A stretch of 64,000 nt of DNA from Burkholderiaceae bacterium (lineage in GTDB: Bacteria; Pseudomonadota; Gammaproteobacteria; Burkholderiales; Burkholderiaceae_C). The position numbers and the translations under genes were made by a program. Positions 45,090 through 56,575 of the stretch are shown one piece after another; within the stretch, counting starts at the first letter, position 1, and each line of letters starts with the position of its first letter. The notes beneath the pieces were generated by a model. That model was not told the DNA's origin, made no database searches, and worked only from the letters and a program-made list of their open reading frames with translations. The stretch spans positions 682,001 through 746,000 of the forward strand of contig JAHCKM010000004.1 of the NCBI GenBank assembly GCA_026125795.1. Reading direction: 5' to 3'.

Positions 45090-48000
45090 TCAGGCCGTGG
45101 CCCGTGCCCGGTCCGCCACGGCAGCCGACGCTTCGCCGCTGCGCCAGCGCGCCATCAGCTGCTCCCACTTGGGGCGCGCCGCGGCGAGGTGGCGCGCCTT
45201 CACATGCCCGTAGCCGCGGATCTCCTCGGGGATGCGCGCGATCTCGGCGGCCAGTTGCAGCCGCTCGATGCTCAGGTCGCGCAGCAGCTCGTCGATGCAG
45301 TTCCGGTACTGCTCGATCAACGCGCGCTCGGTCCTGCGCTCTTCGCTGCGGCCGAAGGGGTCGAACGCGGTGCCGCGCAGGCCCTTGAGTCGGGCCAGCA
45401 CGCCGAAGGCGGTGCGCATCCACGGGCCGAACGGCCGCTTGACCAGCTCGCCCTTGGCGTTGCGCCGGGCGGTGAGCGGCGGCGCGAGGTGGTGCACCAG
45501 CTTGTAGTCGCCTTCGAACATCGACTCGATCTTCGACGTGAACGCCGGGTCGGTGTGCAGGCGAGCGACCTCGTACTCGTCCTTGTAGGCCATCAGCTTG
45601 AACAGGTAACGCGCCACCGCCTCGCTGAACTTGTGGGTCGCCGTCAGCGGCGCTTCGGCGGCGCGCACCTTGTCGACGAACGACTTGTACCGTGCGGCGT
45701 AGGCGGCGTCCTGGTAGCCGGTGAGGAACTCCACGCGCTTGGACACGACTTCATCGAGCGACGGCTTCTTGACGAACTCGATCACCTGCGCCGCCTGGAA
45801 CAGCGTCGTGACGGCGGACATGTCGTGCGCGCAGCGCCGGCCCCATTCGAAGGCGGCCTTGTTGTTGTCGACTTGCATGCCGTTGAGCTCGATCGCGCGC
45901 AGCAGCGCGGCACGACTGACCGGCACGCGGCCTTTCTGCCACGCATAACCGAGCAGCAGCGGGTTGGTGTAGATCGAGTCGCCGAGCAGTTGCACCGCCA
46001 CCGCGTCGGCATCCACCAGGCCGAGATGGTCCTTGCCCACCGCGGCCTGCAGCGCAGCCTCGCAGCCGCCGCTGGGGTTGCGCCAGTCGGGGTTGGCGAC
46101 GAAGGCGGCCGTCGGCGTGGCATGCGAGTTGAGCGCGACATAGGTGCGGCCTTCGCGCATCAACGCCAGCGTGCCCTTGCCGGCCGCGACGATGCCGTCG
46201 CAGGCGATCACCAGATCGGCTTTGGCAGTGTCGACCTTGGTGGTGTGGATCGCTTCGGGCCGGTTGGCGATCTGGATATGGCTCCAGGTGGCACCGCCTT
46301 TTTGCGCCAGGCCCGCTGAATCCTGCGTGATCACGCCCTTGCCCTCGAGGTGCGCGGCCATGCCGAGCAGCTGGCCGATCGTGATCACGCCGGTGCCACC
46401 GATGCCGGCCACCACGATGCCCCAAGCGCTCTCGGCCAGCGGCAGCGTCGGCTCGGGGATCTCGGGCAGCGTGTGCGGGTCGGTGCGTTGCGCCTGTTTC
46501 TTCGGCTTCTTCAGCTGCCCGCCCTCGACCGTGACGAAGCTCGGGCAGAAGCCCTTCAGGCACGAGTAGTCCTTGTTGCAGGTGTTCTGGTTGATGCGGC
46601 GCTTGCGGCCGAACTCGGTCTCCACCGGCTCCACGCTCAGGCAGTTGCTCTGCACGCTGCAGTCGCCGCAGCCCTCGCACACCAGCTCGTTGATCACCAC
46701 GCGCCGTGCGGGATCAACCATCTTGCCGCGCTTGCGGCGGCGCCGTTTTTCGGTGGCGCAGGTCTGGTCGTAGACCAGGATCGTGCAACCTTCGATCTCG
46801 CGCAGCTCGCGCTGCACGGCATCGAGCTCGTCGCGGTGCCGCACCGTGACGCCCGGCGCGAGGTTGACCGGGGCGTTGTACTTCCCGGGGTCGTCGGTCA
46901 CGACCACGATGCGCTTGGCGCCTTCGGCCTCGAGCTCACGCGTGATCTGCGGCACCGTGAGCGCACCATCGATCGGCTGCCCGCCGGTCATCGCCACCGC
47001 ATCGTTGAACAGGATCTTGTAGGTGATGTTCACGCCGGCGGCGATCGCCTGGCGCACGGCCAGAAAGCCCGAGTGGTAGTAGGTGCCGTCACCCAGGTTG
47101 GCAAACATGTGCGGCCGCGTGCTGAACGGCGCCTGGCCGACCCACGGCACACCTTCGCCGCCCATCTGCGTGAAGCCGACGGTGGCGCGGTCCATCCACA
47201 CCGCCATGAAATGGCAGCCGATGCCGGCCATCGCCAGCGATCCTTCGGGCACGCGCGTGCTGGTGTTGTGCGGGCAGCCGGAGCAGAACCACGGCTGGCG
47301 CTCGGCACCGCCTGTGGCGCCGGTGGCCAGCGCACGTTCCTTGGCCTCGAGGATGCCGATGCGGGCGTCCATGCGCGACGCGATGTCGGCCGGCACACCG
47401 AGTTTCTTCAGGCGCCTGGCAATCGCCTGCGCGATGATCGCCGGCGTCAGGTCGGCATTGGCGCGCAGCAGCCAGTTGCTGCTCGGGTTGGGCCGGCTCC
47501 ACTCGCCGCCCTCGTCGCCATCGGGCTGGTCGAACTTGCCGAGCACGTTGGGCCGCACATCGGGGCGCCAGTTGTAGAGCTCTTCCTTCAGCTGGTACTC
47601 GATGACCTGGCGCTTTTCTTCCACCACCAGGATCTCGGAGAGGCCTTGTGCGAACTCGCGCGTGATCATCGCCTCGAGCGGCCACACCACGTTGACCTTG
47701 TGCAGCCGGATGCCGATCGAGCGGCAGGTGTCGTCGTCGAGGCCGAGATCGGCCAGCGCCTGGCGCGTGTCGTTGAACGCCTTGCCGCTGGCGATGATGC
47801 CGAAGCGGTCGTTCGGCCCGCTGATCACGTTGTGGTTGAGCTTGTTGGCGCGCACGTAGGCGAGCGCCGCATACCACTTGGTGTCGAACAGCCGCGCCTC
47901 CTGCACCAGCGCGGTGTCGGGCCAGCGGATGTGCACGCCGCCGGGCGGCATCACGAAGTCGCCGGGCAGCACGATGTTCACGCGGTCCGGGCTCACGTCG

Positions 48001-48668
48001 ATGCTGGAAGCCGACTCCACCACCTCCTGGATCGTCTTCATCGACGTCCACACGCCGGCGAATCGGCTCATCGCGAACGCATGCAAACCGAGGTCGAGGA
48101 TGTCTTGCGCGCTCGACGGAAAAAACACCGGAAGGCCGCAGGCCTTGAAGATGTGGTCGCTCTGGTGTGCCGCGGTGCTGCTCTTGGCGACGTGATCGTC
48201 GCCCGCCACCGCGATGACGCCCCCATGCGGCGACGTGCCGGCGAGGTTGGCGTGCTTGAACACGTCGGAGCAGCGATCGACCCCCGGGCCCTTGCCGTAC
48301 CAGATGCCGAACACGCCGTCGTACTTGTTGTTGGCCTTGTCGAACTCGAGCTGCTGCGTGCCCCAGATCGCGGTCGCCGCGAGCTCTTCGTTGACGCCGG
48401 GCTGGAACACCACGTGGTTGGCGGCCAGGTGCTTCTTGGCCGACCACAGCGCCTGGTCGTAGCCGCCGAGCGGCGAGCCGCGGTAGCCGCTGACGAACCC
48501 GGCGGTGTTCAGGCCCGCTTTCGCATCACGCGCGCGCTGCAGCATCGGCAGCCGCACCAGCGCCTGCACGCCGCTCATGAAGGCGCGCCCCGTTTCCAGC
48601 GCGTACTTGTCGTCGAGCGTGACGGTCTCCAGCGCCTTGCGGATCGACTCGGGCAGCGGGGCGTTCAT
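45090..48668 (-). CDS. Indolepyruvate ferredoxin oxidoreductase, fused alpha-beta type
   Basis: 1192 residues, the usual size of the fused bacterial IorA-IorB enzyme. It oxidatively decarboxylates aryl- or branched 2-oxo acids to acyl-CoA with thiamine diphosphate and iron-sulfur clusters. The N-terminal half carries the pyrimidine-binding and thiamine-diphosphate domains ('GYRGSPLGGYD', 'CSGCPHNTSTRVPEGS'); a cysteine-rich stretch begins near residue 660 ('CEGCGDCSVQSNC', then 'CNKDYSCLKGFCPS'); the C-terminal part contains the gamma-type domain ('VAGIGGTGVITIGQLLGMAAH'). A ribosome site (AGGAGAC) precedes ATG 48668. Divergent Lrp-type regulator next door suggests amino-acid-responsive control of amino-acid breakdown. 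Confidence 0.95.
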   Translation of the reverse strand: MNAPLPESIRKALETVTLDDKYALETGRAFMSGVQALVRLPMLQRARDAKAGLNTAGFVSGYRGSPLGGYDQALWSAKKHLAANHVVFQPGVNEELAATAIWGTQQLEFDKANNKYDGVFGIWYGKGPGVDRCSDVFKHANLAGTSPHGGVIAVAGDDHVAKSSTAAHQSDHIFKACGLPVFFPSSAQDILDLGLHAFAMSRFAGVWTSMKTIQEVVESASSIDVSPDRVNIVLPGDFVMPPGGVHIRWPDTALVQEARLFDTKWYAALAYVRANKLNHNVISGPNDRFGIIASGKAFNDTRQALADLGLDDDTCRSIGIRLHKVNVVWPLEAMITREFAQGLSEILVVEEKRQVIEYQLKEELYNWRPDVRPNVLGKFDQPDGDEGGEWSRPNPSSNWLLRANADLTPAIIAQAIARRLKKLGVPADIASRMDARIGILEAKERALATGATGGAERQPWFCSGCPHNTSTRVPEGSLAMAGIGCHFMAVWMDRATVGFTQMGGEGVPWVGQAPFSTRPHMFANLGDGTYYHSGFLAVRQAIAAGVNITYKILFNDAVAMTGGQPIDGALTVPQITRELEAEGAKRIVVVTDDPGKYNAPVNLAPGVTVRHRDELDAVQRELREIEGCTILVYDQTCATEKRRRRKRGKMVDPARRVVINELVCEGCGDCSVQSNCLSVEPVETEFGRKRRINQNTCNKDYSCLKGFCPSFVTVEGGQLKKPKKQAQRTDPHTLPEIPEPTLPLAESAWGIVVAGIGGTGVITIGQLLGMAAHLEGKGVITQDSAGLAQKGGATWSHIQIANRPEAIHTTKVDTAKADLVIACDGIVAAGKGTLALMREGRTYVALNSHATPTAAFVANPDWRNPSGGCEAALQAAVGKDHLGLVDADAVAVQLLGDSIYTNPLLLGYAWQKGRVPVSRAALLRAIELNGMQVDNNKAAFEWGRRCAHDMSAVTTLFQAAQVIEFVKKPSLDEVVSKRVEFLTGYQDAAYAARYKSFVDKVRAAEAPLTATHKFSEAVARYLFKLMAYKDEYEVARLHTDPAFTSKIESMFEGDYKLVHHLAPPLTARRNAKGELVKRPFGPWMRTAFGVLARLKGLRGTAFDPFGRSEERRTERALIEQYRNCIDELLRDLSIERLQLAAEIARIPEEIRGYGHVKARHLAAARPKWEQLMARWRSGEASAAVADRARATA

Positions 48669-48777
48669 CGGGCAGCGTCTCCTGTGCGGTCGGGCTCGGG
48701 TGCAGCCAGGGGCAAACGCCAAGTGTAAGAGGCGGTTCGCCACATGTCTTTTCTTTTGATGCCCGCAACGCGATACT

Positions 48778-48785
48778 TTGCGCAA
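48778..48785. promoter_or_regulatory. Palindrome upstream of the Lrp-type gene
   Basis: TTGCGCAA, a perfect 8-base palindrome, in the 133-base gap between the oxidoreductase and the regulator, 16 bases before the regulator ATG. Lrp proteins often bind their own divergent promoter; this is a candidate core site, but it is short. Confidence 0.3.
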
Positions 48786-48801
48786 CGATCTTTCAAGAAT
48801 C

Positions 48802-49347
48802 ATGGCCTCTAGAGAAAGAAAAGCGCGCAAACCTGCGCGAGAAGCGCAGCCCGCCGCCGGCGAAGCCCATGGACCCGCACTCGATCGCTATGACGTGGCG
48901 ATCCTCGGCGAGCTGCAGCGCGACGCGCGGCTGTCCAACGCCGAGCTGGCCTCGCGCATCGGCCTGTCGGCGGCGCCGACGTGGCGGCGCGTCAAATGGC
49001 TGGAGGAGCAGGGCTACATCACCGGCTACCACGCCGAGCTGGACCGCCGGCGCATCGGCCTGGGCGTGCTGGCCTTCGTGCGCGTCGATGCCGAGCGCAA
49101 CAACGCCGCGGCGACGCGCGCGCTCGAGGAGGCGATCCGCGCGCAGCCCCAGGTGGTGGCCTGCCACTACATCAGCGGCGCCGGCACCTTCGAGCTGCAC
49201 GTGGTGGTGGCCGACCTCGATGCGTATTCCCGTTGGGCGCGAGACGTGCTGTTCAAACTGCCCAACGTCAAGGACATCCACACCAGCTTTTCCTTGGGCG
49301 AGATCAAATCGGGCGCCGTGCTGCCGTTGGAACACCTGCGCCCCTGA
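48802..49347 (+). CDS. Lrp/AsnC family transcriptional regulator
   Basis: 181 residues: a basic N-terminal extension (1-28), AsnC-type helix-turn-helix (about 31-80, 'LDRYDVAILGELQRDARLSNAELASRIGLSAAPTWRRVKWLEE') and a C-terminal RAM ligand-binding domain ('VVACHYISGAGTFELHVVVADLDAYSRW'). ATG 48802 is preferred to a TTG 24 bases upstream that lies in the palindrome. Divergent from the indolepyruvate oxidoreductase gene, so likely its regulator, responding to an amino acid (inference). Confidence 0.9.
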   Translation: MASRERKARKPAREAQPAAGEAHGPALDRYDVAILGELQRDARLSNAELASRIGLSAAPTWRRVKWLEEQGYITGYHAELDRRRIGLGVLAFVRVDAERNNAAATRALEEAIRAQPQVVACHYISGAGTFELHVVVADLDAYSRWARDVLFKLPNVKDIHTSFSLGEIKSGAVLPLEHLRP

Positions 49348-49433
49348 ATCGCGCACGTCGCACATTGCACGCGGACGGGGACCACGGCGCCGCCATTGCT
49401 CAAGTCGTCTGCGCGGGCGTCGATACGAGTCCG

Positions 49434-50561
49434 ATGGGGACGACAACGTCACTGCGCGCCAAGCTGGCCGATGCGCTGCTCGGCACGGCCGCTTCGATGC
49501 GAGTGCGCACGTCGTTGACGCTGATCGCGCTGGTGGTCTACGTGATCTTCGCGTTCGTCCAGCACGGCGAGGTGATGCTCGGGCTGATCGACCTCGCCGA
49601 GTCGAACCGGCTGACCGCGTTCAACCTGATCGGCGCCTTCACGTTCTACGGGCTGGTGCGCAGCGGCCTGTCGGAGCGGCTGTCCGACGAGCCGTCGCTC
49701 ACCCTGCCGCAGATGGTGTTTGCGATGGTCAGCATCACCTGGTCGTACGCGATCACCGGGCCGGCACGCGGCGCGGTGATCTCGATCATGATCTTCGTGC
49801 TGATGTTCGGCATGTTCAGGCTGCCGCCGCGCAGCGCGCGCGGGCTGGCGATGCTCGGCTTCGCGATGCTCGCCGGCGTGATGTTCTGGCGCTCTCAGAC
49901 CGCGCCGCAGCGTTACCCGGTGAAGCACGAGGTGGTGCACCTGCTGTTCACCGCGATCGTGCTGGCGGCGTCGTCGACGCTGGCCATTACCATCGAGCGC
50001 ATGCGCGCGCGGCTCGCTGCGCAGAAGAAGGAGCTTGCCGATGCGCTGGCGCTGAACCGCGAACTCGCCACGCGCGATGCGTTGACGGGGCTGCTGAACC
50101 GGCGCGCGATGGCGGAGCTGCTGGCGCGCGAGCACATGCGGATCGAGCGCGGCCAGGGGCCGCTGACCCTGGCGCTGCTCGACATCGACCACTTCAAGCG
50201 CATCAACGACGAGCTCGGACACGGCGCCGGCGACGAGGTGCTGCGCCGCTTCTCGTCGGTGGTCCAGGCGCAGCTGCGCGCGGCCGATGCGCTGGCTCGC
50301 TGGGGCGGCGAGGAGTTTTTGCTGGTGATGCCGGGCACGCGGGCCGAAGAAGCAGGCGTCGCACTCGAGCGCCTGCGCGCCGCGGTGGCTGCCGGCGGCT
50401 TCGACGCCATCGCGCCGCAGCTCAAGGTCGGTTTCTCGGCCGGCGTGGCCCAGGTGCACGGAGGCGAGACCCAGGACGCCGCGATCGACCGCGCCGACCG
50501 CGCGCTGTACCGCGCCAAACAAGCCGGCCGCAACCGCGTCGAAGTGGCTCAGCTCGCCTAA
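49434..50561 (+). CDS. Membrane-bound GGDEF diguanylate cyclase
   Basis: 375 residues. Six hydrophobic helices in the first 185 residues form a membrane sensor of unknown type; a short coiled coil (about 188-210) leads to a GGDEF domain (about 212-370). The active-site loop is GGEEF (291-295), so catalytically competent, and RAAD at 282-285, five residues before it, is the RxxD product-inhibition site. Makes cyclic di-GMP from GTP. ATG 49434 is the best start. No EAL domain. Confidence 0.92.
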   Translation: MGTTTSLRAKLADALLGTAASMRVRTSLTLIALVVYVIFAFVQHGEVMLGLIDLAESNRLTAFNLIGAFTFYGLVRSGLSERLSDEPSLTLPQMVFAMVSITWSYAITGPARGAVISIMIFVLMFGMFRLPPRSARGLAMLGFAMLAGVMFWRSQTAPQRYPVKHEVVHLLFTAIVLAASSTLAITIERMRARLAAQKKELADALALNRELATRDALTGLLNRRAMAELLAREHMRIERGQGPLTLALLDIDHFKRINDELGHGAGDEVLRRFSSVVQAQLRAADALARWGGEEFLLVMPGTRAEEAGVALERLRAAVAAGGFDAIAPQLKVGFSAGVAQVHGGETQDAAIDRADRALYRAKQAGRNRVEVAQLA

Positions 50562-50574
50562 GCGACTGGCCGCG

Positions 50575-51747
50575 CTAAGGCCGCGGCCACAGCGCCCACA
50601 CCCGCACCGGTTGCTTCATGCGTCCGGCCTGTTGTTCGGCGTGGGCGCCCCAGCCCCAGAAGTAGTCGATGCGCACGGCACCGGTGATCGCGCTGCCGGT
50701 GTCCTGCGCCATCACCGCGCGCCGCATCGGTTGCGACGACAGCGGCTCGGTGGTGTCGAGCCACAACACGCTGCCGTACGGCACCGACAGCGGGTCCACC
50801 GCAACCGAGCGGCCGGGCGTCAGCGGCGCACCCTGCGCTCCGCGCGGACCCACCGACTCGTCGGGCAGCGGCTCCTCGCGAAAGAACACCACGCGCGGGT
50901 TGCTCCACAACATCTCGTTGAGCCGCTTGGGGAAACGACGCGCCCAGTCGCGGATGGTCTCCCAAGAGGCCTCCTCGGCGCGCATCTCGCCTTGTTCGAC
51001 CAGCCAGCGGCCGATCGACCGGTAGCCATGGTCGTTGTGCCCCGCGTAGGCCAGGCGCAGCAGGCGCTCGCGGCCGTCGGGCTCGGTGATGCGCAGCCGG
51101 CCGGAGCCCTGCACCTGCACCAGCAGCGCGTCGAGCGGGTCGGCCACGTAGGCGATCTCGTGCCCGCGCACGCTGGCGCGCGCCGCCGGCAGCGTGTCGA
51201 GCTGCTCGCGCGTCCACCAGGGCCTGCGTGTGGGGAGGTCGGTGGGCGGGCGCCACAGCGCCACCTGCATCGGCCCGCGCGGCACGCGGCTGGCGTTCAG
51301 ATAGGGCTCGAAGTAGCCGGTGGCCAAGCCGGTGGTCTGGCCGTCGAGCGCTTCCACGCGATACGGCTGCAGCGTGCGTTGCAGGAAGTCGCGCGCCTGC
51401 GCATCGTCTGCAGGGTGCAGCGCGCCGGCCAGCTTGCACACGCCCGCCCAGCCATCGGCGGGCTTGGCGCAGCCGGCCAGCAGCGCCGGCCACAACTCGC
51501 GCGTGCGGTCGTCGCTCCAGCCGGGCAGGTCGCTCCAGGGCACCGGCACCCAGCGCGAACGCGTGCGTGCGATGGCCAGCGGTGCGCGTGCGGCGGCGGC
51601 CGCAGCGGGGGTCGTGACCGCGGCCGCGGCCGGCGGCGCGGCGACGGGGGGCGCCGGCATCGCGCAGCCGGCAGCGACGCCTAGAATCGCCGCCACCCCG
51701 TGGCGCGCCCCGCGTCGCGACACGCACACGCCACGCAGCGACCGCAC
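50575..51747 (-). CDS. mltA: Membrane-bound lytic murein transglycosylase A
   Basis: About 390 residues. Lipoprotein signal ending in 'LGVAAGC', an Ala/Pro-rich linker, then the MltA domain ('GYFEPYLNASR', 'VQVQGSGRL') and C-terminal 3D domain ('GYRSIGRWL', 'MAQDTGSAITGAVRIDYFWGWG') with catalytic Asp in 'AQDTGSAI'. Cleaves murein to 1,6-anhydro ends at the outer membrane. Start is uncertain: ATG 51762 would overlap the divergent small gene, so GTG 51747 is used; GTG 51729 or 51723 is also possible. Confidence 0.92.
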   Translation of the reverse strand: MRSLRGVCVSRRGARHGVAAILGVAAGCAMPAPPVAAPPAAAAVTTPAAAAAARAPLAIARTRSRWVPVPWSDLPGWSDDRTRELWPALLAGCAKPADGWAGVCKLAGALHPADDAQARDFLQRTLQPYRVEALDGQTTGLATGYFEPYLNASRVPRGPMQVALWRPPTDLPTRRPWWTREQLDTLPAARASVRGHEIAYVADPLDALLVQVQGSGRLRITEPDGRERLLRLAYAGHNDHGYRSIGRWLVEQGEMRAEEASWETIRDWARRFPKRLNEMLWSNPRVVFFREEPLPDESVGPRGAQGAPLTPGRSVAVDPLSVPYGSVLWLDTTEPLSSQPMRRAVMAQDTGSAITGAVRIDYFWGWGAHAEQQAGRMKQPVRVWALWPRP

Positions 51748-51748
51748 G

Positions 51749-51880
51749 ATGTGGGTTGTCATTCTCGAGATGCTGCTGGCGCTCGCGCTGCTGCTGTTCA
51801 TCGTGTGGTGGACCATGTTCTCGGGCCGGCGCCGCGGCGAGCGCGGCGACGACGACAACGGCCCCGACCAGGGCCGGTGA
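51749..51880 (+). CDS. Small membrane peptide (43 residues) between mltA and apaG
   Basis: One N-terminal membrane helix (about residues 3-23, 'VVILEMLLALALLLFIVWW') followed by a basic then acidic tail. The gene lies between divergent mltA and convergent apaG. I recall similar short ORFs at this position in related Burkholderiales, which would support a real gene, but I cannot check that here. TAGAAT at 51682-51687 could be its -10 element with a leader near 55 bases. Function unknown. Confidence 0.55.
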   Translation: MWVVILEMLLALALLLFIVWWTMFSGRRRGERGDDDNGPDQGR

Positions 51881-51889
51881 CCGCGTCGA

Positions 51890-52264
51890 TCAATGCAGGG
51901 CGGCCGGGTCCGCCAGCGCGAACTCGGGGATCTCGGCTTCGAACCAGTGGGCGTCGTGCGTGATGCAGAAGTAGCGCCCGCGCATCGATCCCATCGGCGT
52001 GGCGATCTGCGCCCAGCTCGAGTACTCGAAGCTCTCGCCGGGGTTGAGCAACGGCTGATGGCCGACGACGCCGAGTCCGCGCACTTCCTGCACCTGGCTG
52101 TGGTGGTCGGTGATCCACCATTGCCGCGCCACCAGCTGCGCCGCGGTGTCGCCGGTGTTGGTGATCGTCACCGTGTAGGCATAGGCATGCTGGTCCTTGG
52201 CCGCGTCCGTCTGTTCGGGCAAAACGCGTACCGCCACCTTGCACGTGAACTCGGGCCTCGACAT
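51890..52264 (-). CDS. apaG: Co2+/Mg2+ efflux-associated protein ApaG
   Basis: 124 residues, one ApaG/DUF525 domain with an Ig-like fold. 'AYAYTVTITNTGD', 'QLVARQWWITD', 'VRGLGVVGHQPLLNPGESFEYSSW' and 'TPMGSMRGRYFC' are diagnostic. Role in cells is not settled. ATG 52264 is chosen; an ATG at 52273 overlaps the -10-like hexamer TAGAAT and is less likely. Divergent from rpe. Confidence 0.93.
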   Translation of the reverse strand: MSRPEFTCKVAVRVLPEQTDAAKDQHAYAYTVTITNTGDTAAQLVARQWWITDHHSQVQEVRGLGVVGHQPLLNPGESFEYSSWAQIATPMGSMRGRYFCITHDAHWFEAEIPEFALADPAALH

Positions 52265-52271
52265 GGACGGC

Positions 52272-52277
52272 ATTCTA
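52272..52277 (-). promoter_or_regulatory. Putative -10 element for apaG (near-leaderless)
   Basis: TAGAAT on the minus strand ends 7 bases before ATG 52264, and no Shine-Dalgarno sequence intervenes. Same arrangement as hemE. Confidence 0.35.
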
Positions 52278-52338
52278 GGCAGCAGGCGTGCGGCGCGTTG
52301 CACTGGGCGACAATGCACCGGAAAAGCCAGAGTCAACC

Positions 52339-53022
52339 ATGGCCCGCACCGCCCGCATCGCCCCGAGCATTCTGTCGGCCGACTTCGCGCGCCTGGGCGA
52401 CGAGGTGCGCGATGTGATCGCCGCGGGGGCCGACTGGATCCATTTCGACGTGATGGACAACCATTACGTGCCCAACCTGACCGTCGGCCCGATGGTGTGT
52501 GAAGCGCTGCGCAAGCACGCGGTCGGCGCCGGCGGCACGCGCGTGCCGATCGACGTGCACCTGATGGTGCAGCCGGTCGATGCGCTGGCGCAGGCCTTCG
52601 CCAAGGCCGGCGCCGACTGGATCAGCTTTCATCCGGACGCCAGCACGCACGTGGATCGCACGCTGCAGCTGATCCACGATGCCGGCTGCAAGGCCGGCCT
52701 GGTGTTCAACCCGGCGGCGCCCATTGACGCGCTGGAGTGGGTGATCGACAAGGTCGACCTGCTGCTGGTGATGAGCGTGAACCCCGGCTTCGGCGGCCAG
52801 AGCTTCATTGCGTCGGCGCTGCGCAAGATCGAGCGCCTGCGCCGGCTGATCGATGCCAGCGGACGCGACATCCGGCTCGAGGTCGACGGCGGCATCAAGG
52901 TCGACAACATCCGGCGCGCCGCCGACGCCGGCGCCGACACTTTCGTGGCCGGCAGCGCCATCTTCGGCCAGCCCGACTACGCCGCGGTGATCCAGGCGAT
53001 GCGCCGCGAGCTGCAGGAGTAG
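52339..53022 (+). CDS. rpe: Ribulose-phosphate 3-epimerase
   Basis: Interconverts ribulose 5-phosphate and xylulose 5-phosphate in the pentose phosphate and Calvin pathways. 227 residues; '[16 protein letters not shown]', '[17 protein letters not shown]', 'DVHLMV', '[12 protein letters not shown]' and '[11 protein letters not shown]' are all present with metal-binding His and Asp. ATG 52339 gives the family N-terminus. In many Burkholderiales phosphoglycolate phosphatase (gph) and trpE follow; here they do not. Confidence 0.97.
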   Translation: MARTARIAPSILSADFARLGDEVRDVIAAGADWIHFDVMDNHYVPNLTVGPMVCEALRKHAVGAGGTRVPIDVHLMVQPVDALAQAFAKAGADWISFHPDASTHVDRTLQLIHDAGCKAGLVFNPAAPIDALEWVIDKVDLLLVMSVNPGFGGQSFIASALRKIERLRRLIDASGRDIRLEVDGGIKVDNIRRAADAGADTFVAGSAIFGQPDYAAVIQAMRRELQE

Positions 53023-53225
53023 CCGGCGCCTGCCCGGACTTCAGCTTTCGTGCGATGCGCGCGATGGCGGCGCAACACGGGCAGATCTCCTGGAGGTTGG
53101 AACGCGACCGGCCGGCAGTGCAGGCAGCGCGCGGGAGGGGGCCGCCAGGGATTTCGCACATCCGGCGCGATTCATGCGCAGCGTGGCTAAGATGAACGCG
53201 CTATTCGCTGCCCGAGGGGAAACGC

Positions 53226-53957
53226 ATGCAACAAGCCGAACGCGAACTGCGCCTGCGGCTGGCCGCCTGTTATCGCGTGTTCGCGATGCTGGGCTGGGTC
53301 GAGATGATCTACAACCACATCACCGTGCGCCTGCCGGGCGGCGACGGCCATTTCCTGATCAACCCGTTCGGGCTGCACTACAGCGAGGTCACGGCGTCGA
53401 ACCTGGTGAAGATCGACGTCGACGGCCGCGTGATCGGCGAGTCGCGCTGGCCGGTCAACCCGGCGGGGTTCACGGTGCACTCGGCGATCCACCGCGGCAT
53501 CCCCGATGCGCACTGCGTGATGCACACGCACACCACCGCCGGCTGCGCGGTGGCCGGGGCGCAGGCGGGGCTCTCGATGGACAACTTCTATGCGGCGCAG
53601 TTGCACGACCGCGTGGCCTACCACGACTTCGAAGGCATCACCGTGCATGCCGACGAGGGCCCGCGCCTGCTGCGATCGATCGGCAGCCGGCCGGCGGTGA
53701 TCCTGCGCAACCATGGGCTGCTGAGCTGGGGCCGCACCATCGAGCAGGCTTTCGTCGTGTTGTGGACGCTGCAGCGTGCCTGCGAGGTGCAGGTGGCCGG
53801 TGCCACGCTCGGGCCGACGATTCCGATTCCCGAGGTGGTGCAGCGCAAGTGCAGCGCCGACGCGCTGCAGTTCCACCCCGAGCACGGCGGCGGGCGCGAC
53901 GTGTTCGATGCGATGGTGCGCCTGGTCGACCGCATCGATTCGAGCTACCGCGACTGA
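53226..53957 (+). CDS. Class II aldolase/adducin family protein
   Basis: 243 residues. Zinc ligands of class II aldolases appear as 'HTHTTAG' and a later His in 'LRNHGLLSWG'; 'YNHITVRLPGG' near residue 29 and 'HYSEVTASNLVKID' are typical of the adducin-like subgroup widespread in Proteobacteria. Start ATG 53226 follows GAGGGGAA (53213-53220). Possible sugar-phosphate aldolase or decarboxylase; substrate unknown. TAAGAT about 30 bases upstream may be its -10 element. Confidence 0.88.
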   Translation: MQQAERELRLRLAACYRVFAMLGWVEMIYNHITVRLPGGDGHFLINPFGLHYSEVTASNLVKIDVDGRVIGESRWPVNPAGFTVHSAIHRGIPDAHCVMHTHTTAGCAVAGAQAGLSMDNFYAAQLHDRVAYHDFEGITVHADEGPRLLRSIGSRPAVILRNHGLLSWGRTIEQAFVVLWTLQRACEVQVAGATLGPTIPIPEVVQRKCSADALQFHPEHGGGRDVFDAMVRLVDRIDSSYRD

Positions 53958-54052
53958 GTGGCCGGGCGCCGGCGCGGCGCCTTCCCGCAGCGCAGCGCCG
54001 GGTTTTTGCACTACCCTTTGGCTGCACGGCCCGTGAGCGGAAACTGCCGACG

Positions 54053-56512
<2,460 letters not shown>

Positions 56513-56545
56513 GTAGCAGCCGATGCGCAGCGCGCGCGGTCAGGG

Positions 56546-56551
56546 TATATC
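56546..56551 (+). promoter_or_regulatory. Putative -10 element for glgC
   Basis: TATATC in the 63-base gap after glgP, 24 bases before the glgC ATG, leaving room for the GGAG ribosome site at 56565-56568. No clear -35 hexamer. It would let the biosynthetic genes be expressed apart from glgP. Confidence 0.3.
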
Positions 56552-56575
56552 GCACTCTCGCACGTGGAGACGTCG

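Noticed and set aside
45087..48728. Long open frames on the plus strand opposite the indolepyruvate oxidoreductase (several of 400-790 codons)
   Set aside because: They follow the third-position GC of the real gene, are rich in Arg, His, Ala and Gln with no domain, and the minus-strand frame encodes a full known enzyme.
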